A DNA stretch of 64,000 bases from Aplectana chamaeleonis (taxonomy: Eukaryota; Nematoda; Chromadorea; Rhabditida; Cosmocercidae), in the NCBI GenBank assembly GCA_029168955.1, contig JAPDOI010001076.1:1-64000 (forward strand). Direction: 5' to 3'. Numbering within the stretch: position 1 is the stretch's first letter; every line of letters starts with the position of its first letter. Under the pieces are notes generated by a model. That model was not told the DNA's origin, searched no databases, and worked only from the letters and a program-made list of their open reading frames with translations. Shown piece by piece: positions 55,356 through 64,000 of this stretch. A program made the position numbers and the translations under genes.

Positions 55356-56218
55356 AGGCTTTTGGCCAGCGCGACCCAGATAAGACAAATATATCAATTC
55401 AAAATTCAACGCAGTACGATATAGGCTTCTCAATGATATACTGGGTGAGCTTCTCAATCTACGTGACCCAGGGAAATACCCAGGAGGCTCTCTACTTACC
55501 TCTCTCTTGAGCAGCTGTAATAGTCAACATTCTGGGTCTCACTGCCCTAATCGCGGCATCGTACCCTGCGCAGACGTTTTTGTTTCAGCTCGCTTCTATA
55601 TCTCGTGGCTAGAGCTTTGCAATTTTGCGCAGTACAGGTTTTTCGCTGTCACAACTTTGCAATTTCAATGGAAAATCCTCTGAGGAGTGGTCGCTTTTTT
55701 GTCGAAACATGGTTATCCTCACTTATACTTACTTCTCTATGGCCCACCGCTTTGCTGCTGGCGACATCAGAATCGATTTTTCGTTTTTCTGCCTATCTTG
55801 GAGAAAATTTCACGCTGATCACATTGGTGTCTCCAGAATCGCTCAGAACTCACTACGAACGGAGTTACGACTCCTCAAAAATTTCAATTTTGAACGGCTA
55901 GAAGTTCGCGGACGAGTTATATCGAACCTATATTTTCTCGTTATTCGCAGCCATCGATCTGAAGCAGGCCACAATTTAAAGGCAGACCAAAAACAAATCG
56001 AAGAACTTAGAGTTTGAATGAAATCATTGGTGCGTCTCTCCCCTATTGAGGTCGGAAACCTGTCAGTGGGCTTTACCCATTTTTTCTTTCAAGGGGGCGT
56101 GGTCGACTTTTTCCTAGCTTTTTCTCGCTTACTTGAGCGAATTGAGATTTCGCGCTTGGCAGGGTTGCTATAGACGGCGACCGGACCATAATATCGAAAA
56201 TTGCCTCTGAGGCCTTTA
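55356..56218. other. No gene recognised
   Basis: ORFs of 98 and 130 codons overlap here without any motif. The words TTTTTCGTTTTTCTGCCTATCTTGGA-like and AACGGAGTTACGACTCCT near 55775-55880 resemble the left part of family D (CGCCTATCTTGAAAG, AACGGAGTTA), so part of this is a diverged family D relative. Confidence 0.45.
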
Positions 56219-56772
56219 AGGCAGTGTTCGCGATAAAAAAATTACTTGAGAAAACTGCAGAAACCTGGTTTGTTCGAAAACAACTGAAGAACTGCGAGGG
56301 TTCCGCGACGAAAAACGCGCTAAAAAAAGTTATAAAGGCACAATTCCGCCAATTCGTGCGCAGATGCACAGCGCCGCCTATAGAAAAAAGGAATTAGCCG
56401 CTGTACCTGGTCAAAATTCTGCGACATGCACAGCACTTAATAAAGTAGTTTAAGAGTATACAGAAACAATTTAAAAAACAAAAGTGTTGGTGTCAGCTAA
56501 ATGTGAACAATGGAGCTCGAGGAATTCTGGTCAAAGACCAGAATTCAATTACTGATCAACAGTTTTGAGCCAGTTGATGACCCGTAATACTACAAAACAT
56601 TGCTAGAGTCGAGCACCAGCGAAGAATCGACCGATTCTAGATTGCTATTTTGACTTCAAATGGAGCTTTTTTCGTGGTTTTTTTTTCGTATAGATCATAA
56701 TTCAGCGAGTCAAAAACTAGAAAAAACTAACTAGAAAAACTCGACAATCACATTTCATCGTGAACACTGTCT
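56219..56772 (+). mobile_element. TTAA-type MITE, family C
   Basis: A 554-bp element starting GGCAGTGTTCGCGATAAAAA after TTAA and ending TTTCATCGTGAACACTGTCT before CTAA. Internally TTCGTGCGCAGATGCACAGC parallels family A, so C looks like an older sister of A. It shares the CTAA at 56773-56776 with the next element, so the two are packed end to end. Confidence 0.75.
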
Positions 56773-56893
56773 CTAAAGGCAGTGATGGCGATAAAATAAG
56801 CTTGTCTTTTTTTCTTCTCTAAACCTTTTCTGGATTCAGAGTAGTAGGATCTATATGAAAAAAGTGCGAGAAAACGTTTTTTTGGGACAGCTT

Positions 56894-57374
56894 ATGAAGC
56901 CCCATTCATTGCTGGTCGCTTCGACTAGTCGCGGCACTGCCAACAGTTACAAAACCCGTCGCATCAACAGATTTTGCACTGGGTCGCGACGGGTTGGATC
57001 AGTTTGCAGTTTCAGTCAAAATCGCCGAGCGATTGGGCTATTTCATAGCTGGTCGAAGCGAAATGCTTGATTTTGTTAGGTCGCTCCGACTAGTCGCGTC
57101 GCTTCCATGATGGAAGCGATTCGTCTAGTCGCAGCGACTAGGCCGTAATCTTTCGTCGAGACGTGGAATATTCGGCGCCAAATTGCAGACTCCACACTCA
57201 ATCTCGCGACGTTGTCCGCAAATCTCCATTATGTTTCACGCGGAATTTCGTCCCCACGAGCGACCCCAAGTCGCTCGACGATTTGAAATCGCTGGACGGA
57301 GCGATTTAAGATCGCGGCAGAATTGTTGGTCGCTTTGACTTCAAGTCGAAGCTACCAGCTATGAATGGTGCTTA
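56894..57374. mobile_element. Foldback with GGTCGCTTCGACTAGTCG motifs, nested in A5
   Basis: Inverted ends share AAGCCCCATTCATTGCTGGT and AAGCACCATTCATAGCTGGT. The inside repeats GTCGCnnCGACTAGTCGC words several times and has a tight hairpin GCTTCCAT/ATGGAAGC near 57107. It is absent from A2-A4 at the corresponding place, so it is an insertion. Confidence 0.75.
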
Positions 57375-57440
57375 AGCTTGGAATTTCCTGTCTTTTGATG
57401 TTGGACGAGCCCGCTCCACATCATCGGCATCGATGATCTC

Positions 57441-57582
57441 TAAAGCCGGGATCATACTTCCAGCAACGAGCGACGCGACGCAATGTTGATCATCAATATC
57501 GACCGCAATCGATATGCCTGATACCCGAGATCGATATGACTGTCGCCGTCGCTGTTCGCGGCAAGTATGGTCCCGGCGTAAT
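57441..57582. mobile_element. 140-bp MITE nested in A5
   Basis: Inverted ends read GCCGGGATCATACTTCC and GCCGGGACCATACTTGCC. It sits between GATGATCTCTAA and GCAAGAACATC, which are near-contiguous in A2 (where a few extra bases lie between them), with TAA-like flanks. There is no ORF. Confidence 0.75.
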
Positions 57583-57957
57583 AGCAAGAACATCGACTGG
57601 CTTGAAATTGTCATTCAATCAATGAACTATATCCTTCGGACTGACTTGCTCGAGTAGTTTAAGTCTAGTCAAACATTGAATGAAGGGCTTGCTTTCATTG
57701 TTCAACTGTTTTGCATTAGTTGAATTTGCATTTCTTACTGGCTGTGAACGTCACTGATGTTTGACTGCTCAGCATGGGACTCCGATCTTTCTGAGCGGAG
57801 TTGTGCATGTGTTCACAAATCGGCAATTAGGATCCTATTAATTCTATTTATAGCTCGTTTCTTGCCGCGTAACCTTTGCAGTCTTTTAGCCATTCGCTGA
57901 TCAAGCTGATTTTTATGGTCTTTTTTTCCACAATTTTTTCATAGCGACCACTACCCT

Positions 57958-58507
57958 TCACGATTGTCGGTGTGTTTCCACAGTAAACTGATGAGTGGAG
58001 AGGATCCTCTGTTCTCCATGTCTAGAGAACATTAGGAAACCAGACAGGAATGGTTAAAGAACGGCTGCAAAGCTGCATTTAGAAGTCTCCGAAGCCGTTA
58101 CTGGCCACTGTCCCCCCCCCCTCGACGTGAACAAATCAAAACAACTCGAGATTGTGATAACAGCAAAGAGTCAAACGAATTGAGTACTTTAAACTGAGCT
58201 ATTACGCTTGACCGCATTCATAGGTATCATTCCATCATAGCGGTCAATTCTTCCAGTTTCAGAAGTCAACGTACGCAAGGGCTCTTCTAGCACAAAAACA
58301 TGGTGGCTGCGCTCTTTTTTAACGCTTTTTGGGTCGTATGGCTCCTGGTAGACCGCTCACGCCATTGGAAGCGTCAAAAGCGAGCGAAAACTACTAAATT
58401 TGAGCAATGCAAATCGAAAAATTTCGTCAGCCCAGCCCATGAGTGACGCCAACCCCGCCCCCTCAATATACCAATACGGTCACTTCGGCTGGATTTTGAA
58501 GCTTCCA
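57958..58507. other. No gene recognised
   Basis: Short ORFs only. A run of nine C (about 58112-58120) is followed by CTCGACGTGAACAAA, a word also in family D, hinting at a decayed D piece near 58100-58160. Confidence 0.4.
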
Positions 58508-58880
58508 TCCAGGCATGTGCGAAAAACTTTGAAACCGAAAAAATCGAAAAACGAAAAATTTTCGGTTTTGAATTCAAAAAATTCCGAAAAAACCAAAAAA
58601 ATTGTCTTTTGAAAGGTCTTAATTTTGTTTTTCCATGTCTTTGACTGGAAAAACAAGACAACGTAATCGAAATGCTTCGAATAATGGCAGAATCATGTTT
58701 TCTTAGTGAAACAAAAACATACGCAATCAACGTATTAATGTGAGCAATTTTACCCTTGTTGCAGTGTTGAATCCTGACAAAATTGCAGCGCTGTTTGCAC
58801 TCTTGAATTCTCATTGTGAACTTTTTGTTTAAAACTGCGGTAGTCCTCTGAACAATCATGTCCACGTTTTTTCAAGTTTT
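58508..58880 (+). repeat. Dispersed repeat F, copy 2
   Basis: It matches 36186-36480 in order: GTGCGAAAAACTTTGAAACC, TTTTCGGTTTTG, AACGTAATCGAAATGCTTC, then loosely to the end. It is AT-rich and non-coding. Confidence 0.65.
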
Positions 58881-58914
58881 TGATCAAAACTGTGGGCTCG
58901 AATGTCGTCCTTAA

Positions 58915-59397
58915 AGGCACGGTTCGCGATAAAAATCGCTTTTCTGTTTTTTGCCTATCTTGAAACCGGTCCCATTCTGATTCCAATGATGCTCCTGGAA
59001 TCGTACAAGACCTTCTGGGAATGGAGTTACGGTACCTAAAAATTGAGCTAGGGAAAATGGTGGACGACTTGTCCGAGGCTTGTAACTTCCGTCTTTTGCA
59101 GCCAATGTGTGCGAGCTGACCTGAGTAAAGAGAGAAGTTGAGAATGAAGGGAAGAACGGGGCTTTTTATCGGAAACCATCGCTCAACTCACGAATTCGAG
59201 TGTTCCTTTGTTCACGTCGAGGGGCGGGAAGAGGCGGGACTTGCCCACAATGGCGGGGTTTTCCCACTTTTCTAAGTCGTTTTGCGGCTCCTGGGTAGCT
59301 TTTCGTCCCGTTTTTTCGACGCTGTTCTGCTTCTGAGAGCCACGAGAAGCGTTTGTCATGGAAAATTCGAGGATGAAGTTTATCGCGAACAGTGCCT
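58915..59397 (+). mobile_element. TTAA-type MITE, family D copy 5
   Basis: A 483-bp element between TTAA at 58911-58914 and 59398-59401, full length and close to D1 in opposite orientation. It includes GAGGGGCGGGAAGAGGCGGG and AGCCACGAGAAGCG, which D4 lacks. D therefore has at least two internal variants that share the left part. Confidence 0.88.
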
Positions 59398-59401
59398 TTA
59401 A

Positions 59402-59679
59402 TGGCAGTGTCCACGATAAAAATCGTTTTCGAGTTTCCACCAGAAAACGACGGCTTAGGGTCTGACTGTTTCATCAGTGAAGAAGGAATCATGAAAAATG
59501 CTGAGAAACATCCAAAATCAGCTCTTCTCCTTGAAAGCCACATTTTAACGGTGGATCAGTTGCGCGGGCATGGGCCTGAAGTAGACAGTGTGCGCAAATG
59601 CGCCCCAATGCTAAAACTCAGCCGCGCTCGCGCTCCAATGCTAATGTAGAAGCGGACCAAACTGTTCTCGATGTATAGC
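59402..59679. other. TTAA-class left end without clear partner
   Basis: Directly after D5 the sequence TGGCAGTGTCCACGATAAAA starts another end of the class. No matching right end is found before repeat H copy 2. Confidence 0.45.
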
Positions 59680-60025
59680 ACGAACTTCTTGCGCTGTCAT
59701 GTTGAATTTCAGTGTGAGTGATCTCGTCGAGGTCAGCACTAACCAGTAGCTCAGTCTCTCCGCGCTATTGGAAGTTCATGGCCGCAACGCAACCACACGC
59801 ATTGAGTCGTGGTGTCTACACAGGGGTTAGGTTCAACCACTTTTGCTGGATGGATACATGATGCCGCTCGCCCAAGAATGTTTTCATTCGCAGTTTTTTT
59901 TTTGGTATAGATCGATAGAGGGAGCAGAAAAATTTAGTTTGGCTCCCGCTTGAAAATTATAGGCCTCCAAAGAGCAATTCTCCCCGTCTTTTTCATGAAC
60001 ATCTTAAACGAAAACGAAATTCCTG
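59680..60025 (+). repeat. Dispersed repeat H, copy 2 (empty site)
   Basis: It matches repeat H copy 1 but lacks the 439-bp foldback. The join GGCCTCCAAAG followed by AGCAATTCTCCCCGTC and TTTTTCATGAACATCTTAAA corresponds to the two sides of the insertion at 37239-37685. Confidence 0.75.
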
Positions 60026-60031
60026 ACCTTG

Positions 60032-60476
60032 AAGCAGTGTTCACAATAGATTTCACTTTTGATGTCTCAACCGTTTACGGAAGGTCTGGTGCCCTATACT
60101 ACAAGGTATGCTTGAAGAGAACGTGAAAACCGTGTTTTTGTGCTAAAAGAGAGACACTTTTGCTTACGTCGACTTTTGAGCGTGGAGGAATTGACCGCTA
60201 TGAAGGATGTTACCTATAAATGCAATCAAGCGGTTTAGCTCTCTTATCACTACTTCCTCGACTTGATTACTTCATGTTATCACAACCTCGAGGGTCTAGG
60301 GGGGCGGAAAGGGGACATGAGGCATTTCAGTGACCTCAGAAAGCCTGTTTGCATCCGTTATTTTGTCATCCCTAGCTCTTTTTAAACCGCTGTTTCGACA
60401 CTGAGAGCATAGAACTCTTCTCGCCTATCATTTTACGACGAACAGTCATTGAGAATTATTATCGTGAACGCTGCCT
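60032..60476 (+). mobile_element. TTAA-type MITE, another subfamily
   Basis: Left end AGCAGTGTTCACAATAGA; right end, on the other strand, AGGCAGCGTTCACGATAATA before TTAA at 60477-60480. Internal sequence is unlike families A and D, so it shares only the termini with them. Confidence 0.65.
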
Positions 60477-60799
60477 TTAAAGTACCGATGCAGGTTATTA
60501 GCTATACGGAATCGATTAGCGTTATTATTTAGATTGGTGATGTTTCCGCCTGTCGAATTTCATATTTTTGGTTCTTCGGAGGATTATTCCTGAAAGTTAT
60601 GGCCATGCTTAGAAGATGCGCCGTAGTCGTTTTAGTCTGCTGATAAACAGGAAATCCAAGAAATTTAGACCCAGTCAGTCTAATTTTTTTATCGAAAGTG
60701 ATGTTGTAGAAGGAACCGTTGTGCAAGGGGCAGATCATGTTTGCTTTTATGCGAAATGATTCTGGCAAGGGAATCACAATTTTAGGGCGTTCGAAAAAA

Positions 60800-61260
60800 T
60801 TGTCTCGGATTCAGCCTAAAACTTGTTTCTGGGGGTCGTTTTGGGTGCTGATTACGAATATGAGGCCCATTTGTCAATATTTCAAAAAAAAAACGTCCGA
60901 TTTTGTCCGAAGCTTCAAAATTGGGGAAATTTTGCTGCCCTAACCGCGACTTTTGACGATTTCGAGAATCCTACGATCAAAACGCCTCAAAACTTGTACA
61001 TTGGGGCTATTCGGACTGCGTAACACGAATATGCAACCCTTTTATCGATTTTCGATAGATAACGGTAGGTTACGGTGGGTATACAGTAGCTCGGTCAAAG
61101 TCTCAGATTTAACTCAAAATTTCACTGTGGGTGTTACATATCTGGGACGCTGAACACGAATTCGAGGTCCATTTTTCGATTTTCGAAATTTTAAGACAGG
61201 TATCGCCTGTTAAAAGGCATTATGCCTACCGTAACCTACAGTAACCCTGCCTGGCCCGGA
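60800..61260 (+). repeat. Degenerate tandem repeat (about 130-170 bp, three units)
   Basis: CTGATTACGAATATGAGGCC, GTAACACGAATATGCAACCC and GAACACGAATTCGAGGTCC occur at about 60849, 61020 and 61152. Each is followed by a TTTTCGATTTTCGA-type stretch and preceded by AAAACTTG or AAAATTTC. GTAGGTTACGGT near 61066 recurs inverted near 61230. Confidence 0.6.
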
Positions 61261-61529
61261 ATAGAACCCCGATTCGGATTCAGCGCCCTAAACAGTTGAA
61301 AGTTTTGAGCCGAATCCGAAAAAAAATTTCTGAACGGCCCGCAAATTCCCTGATGGGTAGGTACCCTTACTTGTTTTTTGAGCATTCACATTGCCGTTTT
61401 TCTGAGCCATTTAGCCAATTTCAAGCACGGGTCATTTATATACTCTCACAGATCTACAGCAACGACAACGTGACTTTCAGAATCGCCACCGGACGGTAAC
61501 AAGCCTCCCTTGTGAGACCAAATGAAAGA

Positions 61530-61710
61530 CAAGTGTAAACTTGCCGCAGACGTCTGTAGGCAGCAAAGGATCCACTGCAAGTCGCATCAGAACCACAAAT
61601 TTCAGACCGAAAAAAATTGAAACTTTTTCGTTTTTTTTTCGATATTGATTTTTTTCGCCAAAAAGAGCGAAAAACGAAAAGTCGAAAAACGAAAATTGCA
61701 CACCCCTGCT
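61530..61710 (+). repeat. Dispersed repeat E, copy 2
   Basis: It matches 38800-39010 in order, including GTCGCATCAGAACCACAAAT, ATATTGATTTTTTTCGCCAA and AGAGCGAAAAACGAAAAGTC. Confidence 0.7.
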
Positions 61711-61865
61711 TCCATCTAAGTGAGCGTTCTCATACAGGCTGTAGAAGTCTATCGGTTTTGCTATCTGAACAGTTTTATCGTTAATATCAGACCAGCTTTA
61801 GACCTTTGATTTATGTATGTCATAAAATCGATACCATTTTTGAGCGTGTCTGCTGCCTTTAATCA

Positions 61866-62618
61866 CGCCTTGCTATACCTACTCCGCCAACGCGTAGCTA
61901 GATGCCTCACACGGAAACCAGAGATGGCCAGGGTTTCGGAGACATTTAGTCTAATTTTGACACTAGAATTTACGTAAATTACGGAAAGTTTAGCCTCACT
62001 TGGTGAAATTTCAGCTACAGCGCCCGCACATTCTACGTAAATTCTCGCTACAGCACCCGCATATTCTACGATTATTCTCGTTGCAGCACTCGGTCGATCG
62101 ACCCACCCCGTCTTGATCCGCACTAGAAAGACGATTCCCGCTGCAATCGAGCGCGAATCACGGCCTGCAGCATCCCAGCGGCCAAAATTATCCCTAGCCA
62201 GGTCTTCCAGAGAGGGACATGGGGTCACCCTCCACGACCGCCCACAGAGTGTCAAGTTATCCGTGGGTTGACTGGCCCAACACTGTTCGAACGGCGTCCC
62301 TGCGTTCCGCGTAGCCAGCGCGGGTTTGAGATTGCATTTCAACGCAGGCTGTCGCTAAATCCGTAGATTCTCGCTACAAAATTATAGCGAGAATATACGG
62401 GTTTAGAGTCAGAGAGATCAATGTTTTGAATTTAGCCTTCGTTTTTACATAGAATACGAGCAGAATTTGCACCCTTGTAGCCTCGACACAAAAATATGCG
62501 GGTTTTAGCTATCGTAGCTAAAAACCCGTAAATTCTCGCTACATGGAATGGGGCGGCGTTTCAGGCCGCGCCCTCGGAGGCATCTAGCTACGCGTTGGCA
62601 GAGTATGTATAGGACACT
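61866..62618. mobile_element. TIR element with TTCTCGCTACA words (about 750 bp)
   Basis: Inverted ends of about 40 bp share CGCCAACGCGTAGCTAGATG and CCTATAC-like outer parts. Inside, TTCTCGCTACA or its reverse recurs several times, with hairpins ATTCTCGCTA/TAGCGAGAAT (62368-62395) and GGGTTTTAGCTA/TAGCTAAAAACCC (62503-62530). The ORF on the minus strand (159 codons) has no recognised domain. TTAA-class words (GCTGCCTTTAA, CTACCTTTAAG) lie just outside both ends. Confidence 0.7.
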
Positions 62619-62649
62619 ACCTTCCGTAAACTGAACGCTACCTTTAAGA

Positions 62650-63284
62650 GATACCTAGGAGTTTACATGTTTATCGTGTTAAAAAGAGAGCTGTACAGAT
62701 GCACCACTTCTTATGGCATTATGGCTTTGCAACACTTTCCGAACAAACTCGATAGTGAACTACTTCATGAATGAAAACTTGAGCAATTCTATGATATGTA
62801 CAAAAAATCTGAACTGTCCACACTGCCTACATATTGCCGATACCCTTTTTTCAGCCAATAATCTACCCCTCCTATGTGCCTTCGTCGGTCACGCACACGA
62901 TTGCAGGTAGCCGATTTTTCTGACTCATTTCCTATTACGTACTCGGCCAATGAAGACTTGGTTTCTCAGGGAAATTTCACACGTGAACTTCGAACTCCCC
63001 TCTTTGCTGATTGAGTTCAGTGTAGAAGAAGTGTACTGTTGCAGTATATGGAAATGAAGCGGATATGTCGCGAAGATTAGGTGAATTCGCAGCGAGGAAG
63101 GGCTGATTCTGCAGCGAAAATTGCGCGAATTTCCTGACAAAAAGAGGATATAGATATAGGGGAGCCCTTTGAAAATGCGGAACAAAGACAGCAATACACG
63201 CAATAAGGACGTGTACAATTAGGAGCCTTTCCTTGTTGTGAACAATGGGAGACTTCTTCAGATTTTCCATTTCTTCACACTGGT
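62650..63284. other. No gene recognised
   Basis: Only short ORFs. A 65-codon frame with CPHCLHIADTLF at 62713-62910 has no other support. Confidence 0.45.
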
Positions 63285-63880
63285 TAGCACTTGCACTACG
63301 GCCCCGGTCAGAGTTGGTGCTGTTTGCATCTGCAACCCGCCGTAACCCGCCGTGGCCTGCTGTATCCCGCCGCCCCCCCCCCCCCAACACCAGCCCGGTC
63401 GATACGTACGTTTGAATTAAATGGTGGGGTGAGGTTGAGAAAATCACCCGGTGTGGCCGACTAGAGCTCACCGAAAGTGATGACTATGGTTAAGTGGCCA
63501 ACAGGATTGCACCTGTTCAGAGGAATAGTCAAGGAGAGCAAAGTGAAGAAACGGAGATAGCAGTGTGTATAGCTTCCTGGTGGTATGCAATGTTTCATTA
63601 TCGGCCCGCCCCCCCCCCGGCGTTTTTCTCACCCCCGTCATCCACATATTGCATGGATATCAACCACGTCGGCCACACCAGGTAATTATCTCAACCTCAC
63701 CCCCCACCATTTTATTCATATGTACATATCGACCGGGCGGGTGTCGTCGGGTCATGGCGGGTGTTGGCGGGTGACAGCAGGCCACACCTGGTGTTTCTGC
63801 ACTCCTTTTCCAATGCTTCTTGTGTGTATCGACCGGGTTGGCTACGTCGGCTCAACCAACTCTGACAGGGGCCTACGAGA
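63285..63880. mobile_element. Foldback repeat I, copy 2
   Basis: The arms are about 63285-63480 and 63660-63880, inverted, sharing GGTGGGGTGAGGTTGAGA, TGTGGCCGAC, GGTCGATA and repeated CCCGCC words. C runs at 63373-63385 and 63611-63619 lie at the arm edges. It is related to 20020-20170. ORFs across it follow from the GC-rich arms. Confidence 0.7.
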
Positions 63881-64000
63881 AAGAAGCGTAACGAGAGCCA
63901 CTCATCTATGGCAGAAAAAGATGGATTCCGGTTATTTTTAAGCACCTTTTATTTGCGGCGCACTTTTTGAAAAAGGACTTTTGGCCCTCCATTGTCTGCG

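Larger units (their letters stand above)
56777..57957 (-). mobile_element. Family A copy 5, old and twice interrupted
   Basis: The left end AGGCAGTGATGGCGATAAAA and the right end GCGACCACTACCCTT are degraded forms of the family A ends. Between them the family A order (reverse orientation) is recognisable: CTAAACCTTTTCTGG, TCTTTTGATG, ACATCATCGGCATCGATGAT, TTTGCAT, GGACTCCGATCTTTCTG. Two insertions, about 480 and 140 bp, account for its doubled length. Confidence 0.75.

Noticed and set aside
61863..62342. 159-aa minus-strand ORF as the transposase of the TIR element
   Set aside because: No catalytic motif is visible, and the sequence is full of the element's TTCTCGCTACA words.

Overview
This window looks like repeat-dominated eukaryotic DNA, most likely from a nematode-like animal. 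The reasons are a 1.27-kb irritans-type mariner, a GIY-YIG Penelope-like fragment, 5'-truncated non-LTR elements, and many short TTAA-flanked inverted-repeat elements in an AT-rich background. The species cannot be fixed from sequence alone. I found no intact host gene, rRNA gene, CRISPR array or bacterial-style operon. Every recognisable coding sequence is a broken transposon gene, plus a few unrecognised exon-like stretches.

Positions 1-19366 are one satellite array with a 42-bp unit, still open at the left window edge. Each unit carries the dyad GATGACGTCATC, which contains the CRE/bZIP site TGACGTCA, and a second GACGTC 11 bp away. The left ~4 kb is ragged with small indels. The right ~10 kb is clean and shows higher-order duplication. 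About 5.1 kb further on (24498-27361) lies a second, very homogeneous array of about 68 units. Its unit is also 42 bp and starts with the perfect 16-bp palindrome CTGATGACGTCATCAG. Read on the opposite strand, the first satellite aligns with it without gaps (33 of 42 positions identical by eye), so the two arrays are inverted relatives of one family. Intermediate units sit at the left edge of the second array.

Positions 19367-24497, between the arrays, hold two copies of a foldback element and a Penelope-like endonuclease fragment broken by a 149-bp MITE with an ATAT target duplication. There is also a 5'-truncated TTAA element and a tRNA-like Pol III promoter relic.

Positions 27362-64000 are a dense graveyard of elements. 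They include a mariner with stops and a frameshift (34449-35721), two non-LTR retrotransposon fragments (48174-49060 minus strand, 54246-55355 plus strand), and at least a dozen TTAA-flanked MITEs of several subfamilies. Several nests can be read directly: A2 inside D3, A3 inside a LINE reading frame, D1 at the centre of a 1.35-kb inverted repeat, a foldback inside a dispersed repeat with its empty site elsewhere in the window, and two other elements inside A5. A 144-bp stretch present in two inverted copies keeps one gap-free frame and the same stop codon, and may be part of an unrecognised element-encoded protein.

The elements do not work together as a pathway. The biology here is satellite amplification and homogenisation, retrotransposition and TTAA-specific cut-and-paste insertion, all apparently depending on enzymes supplied from elsewhere.
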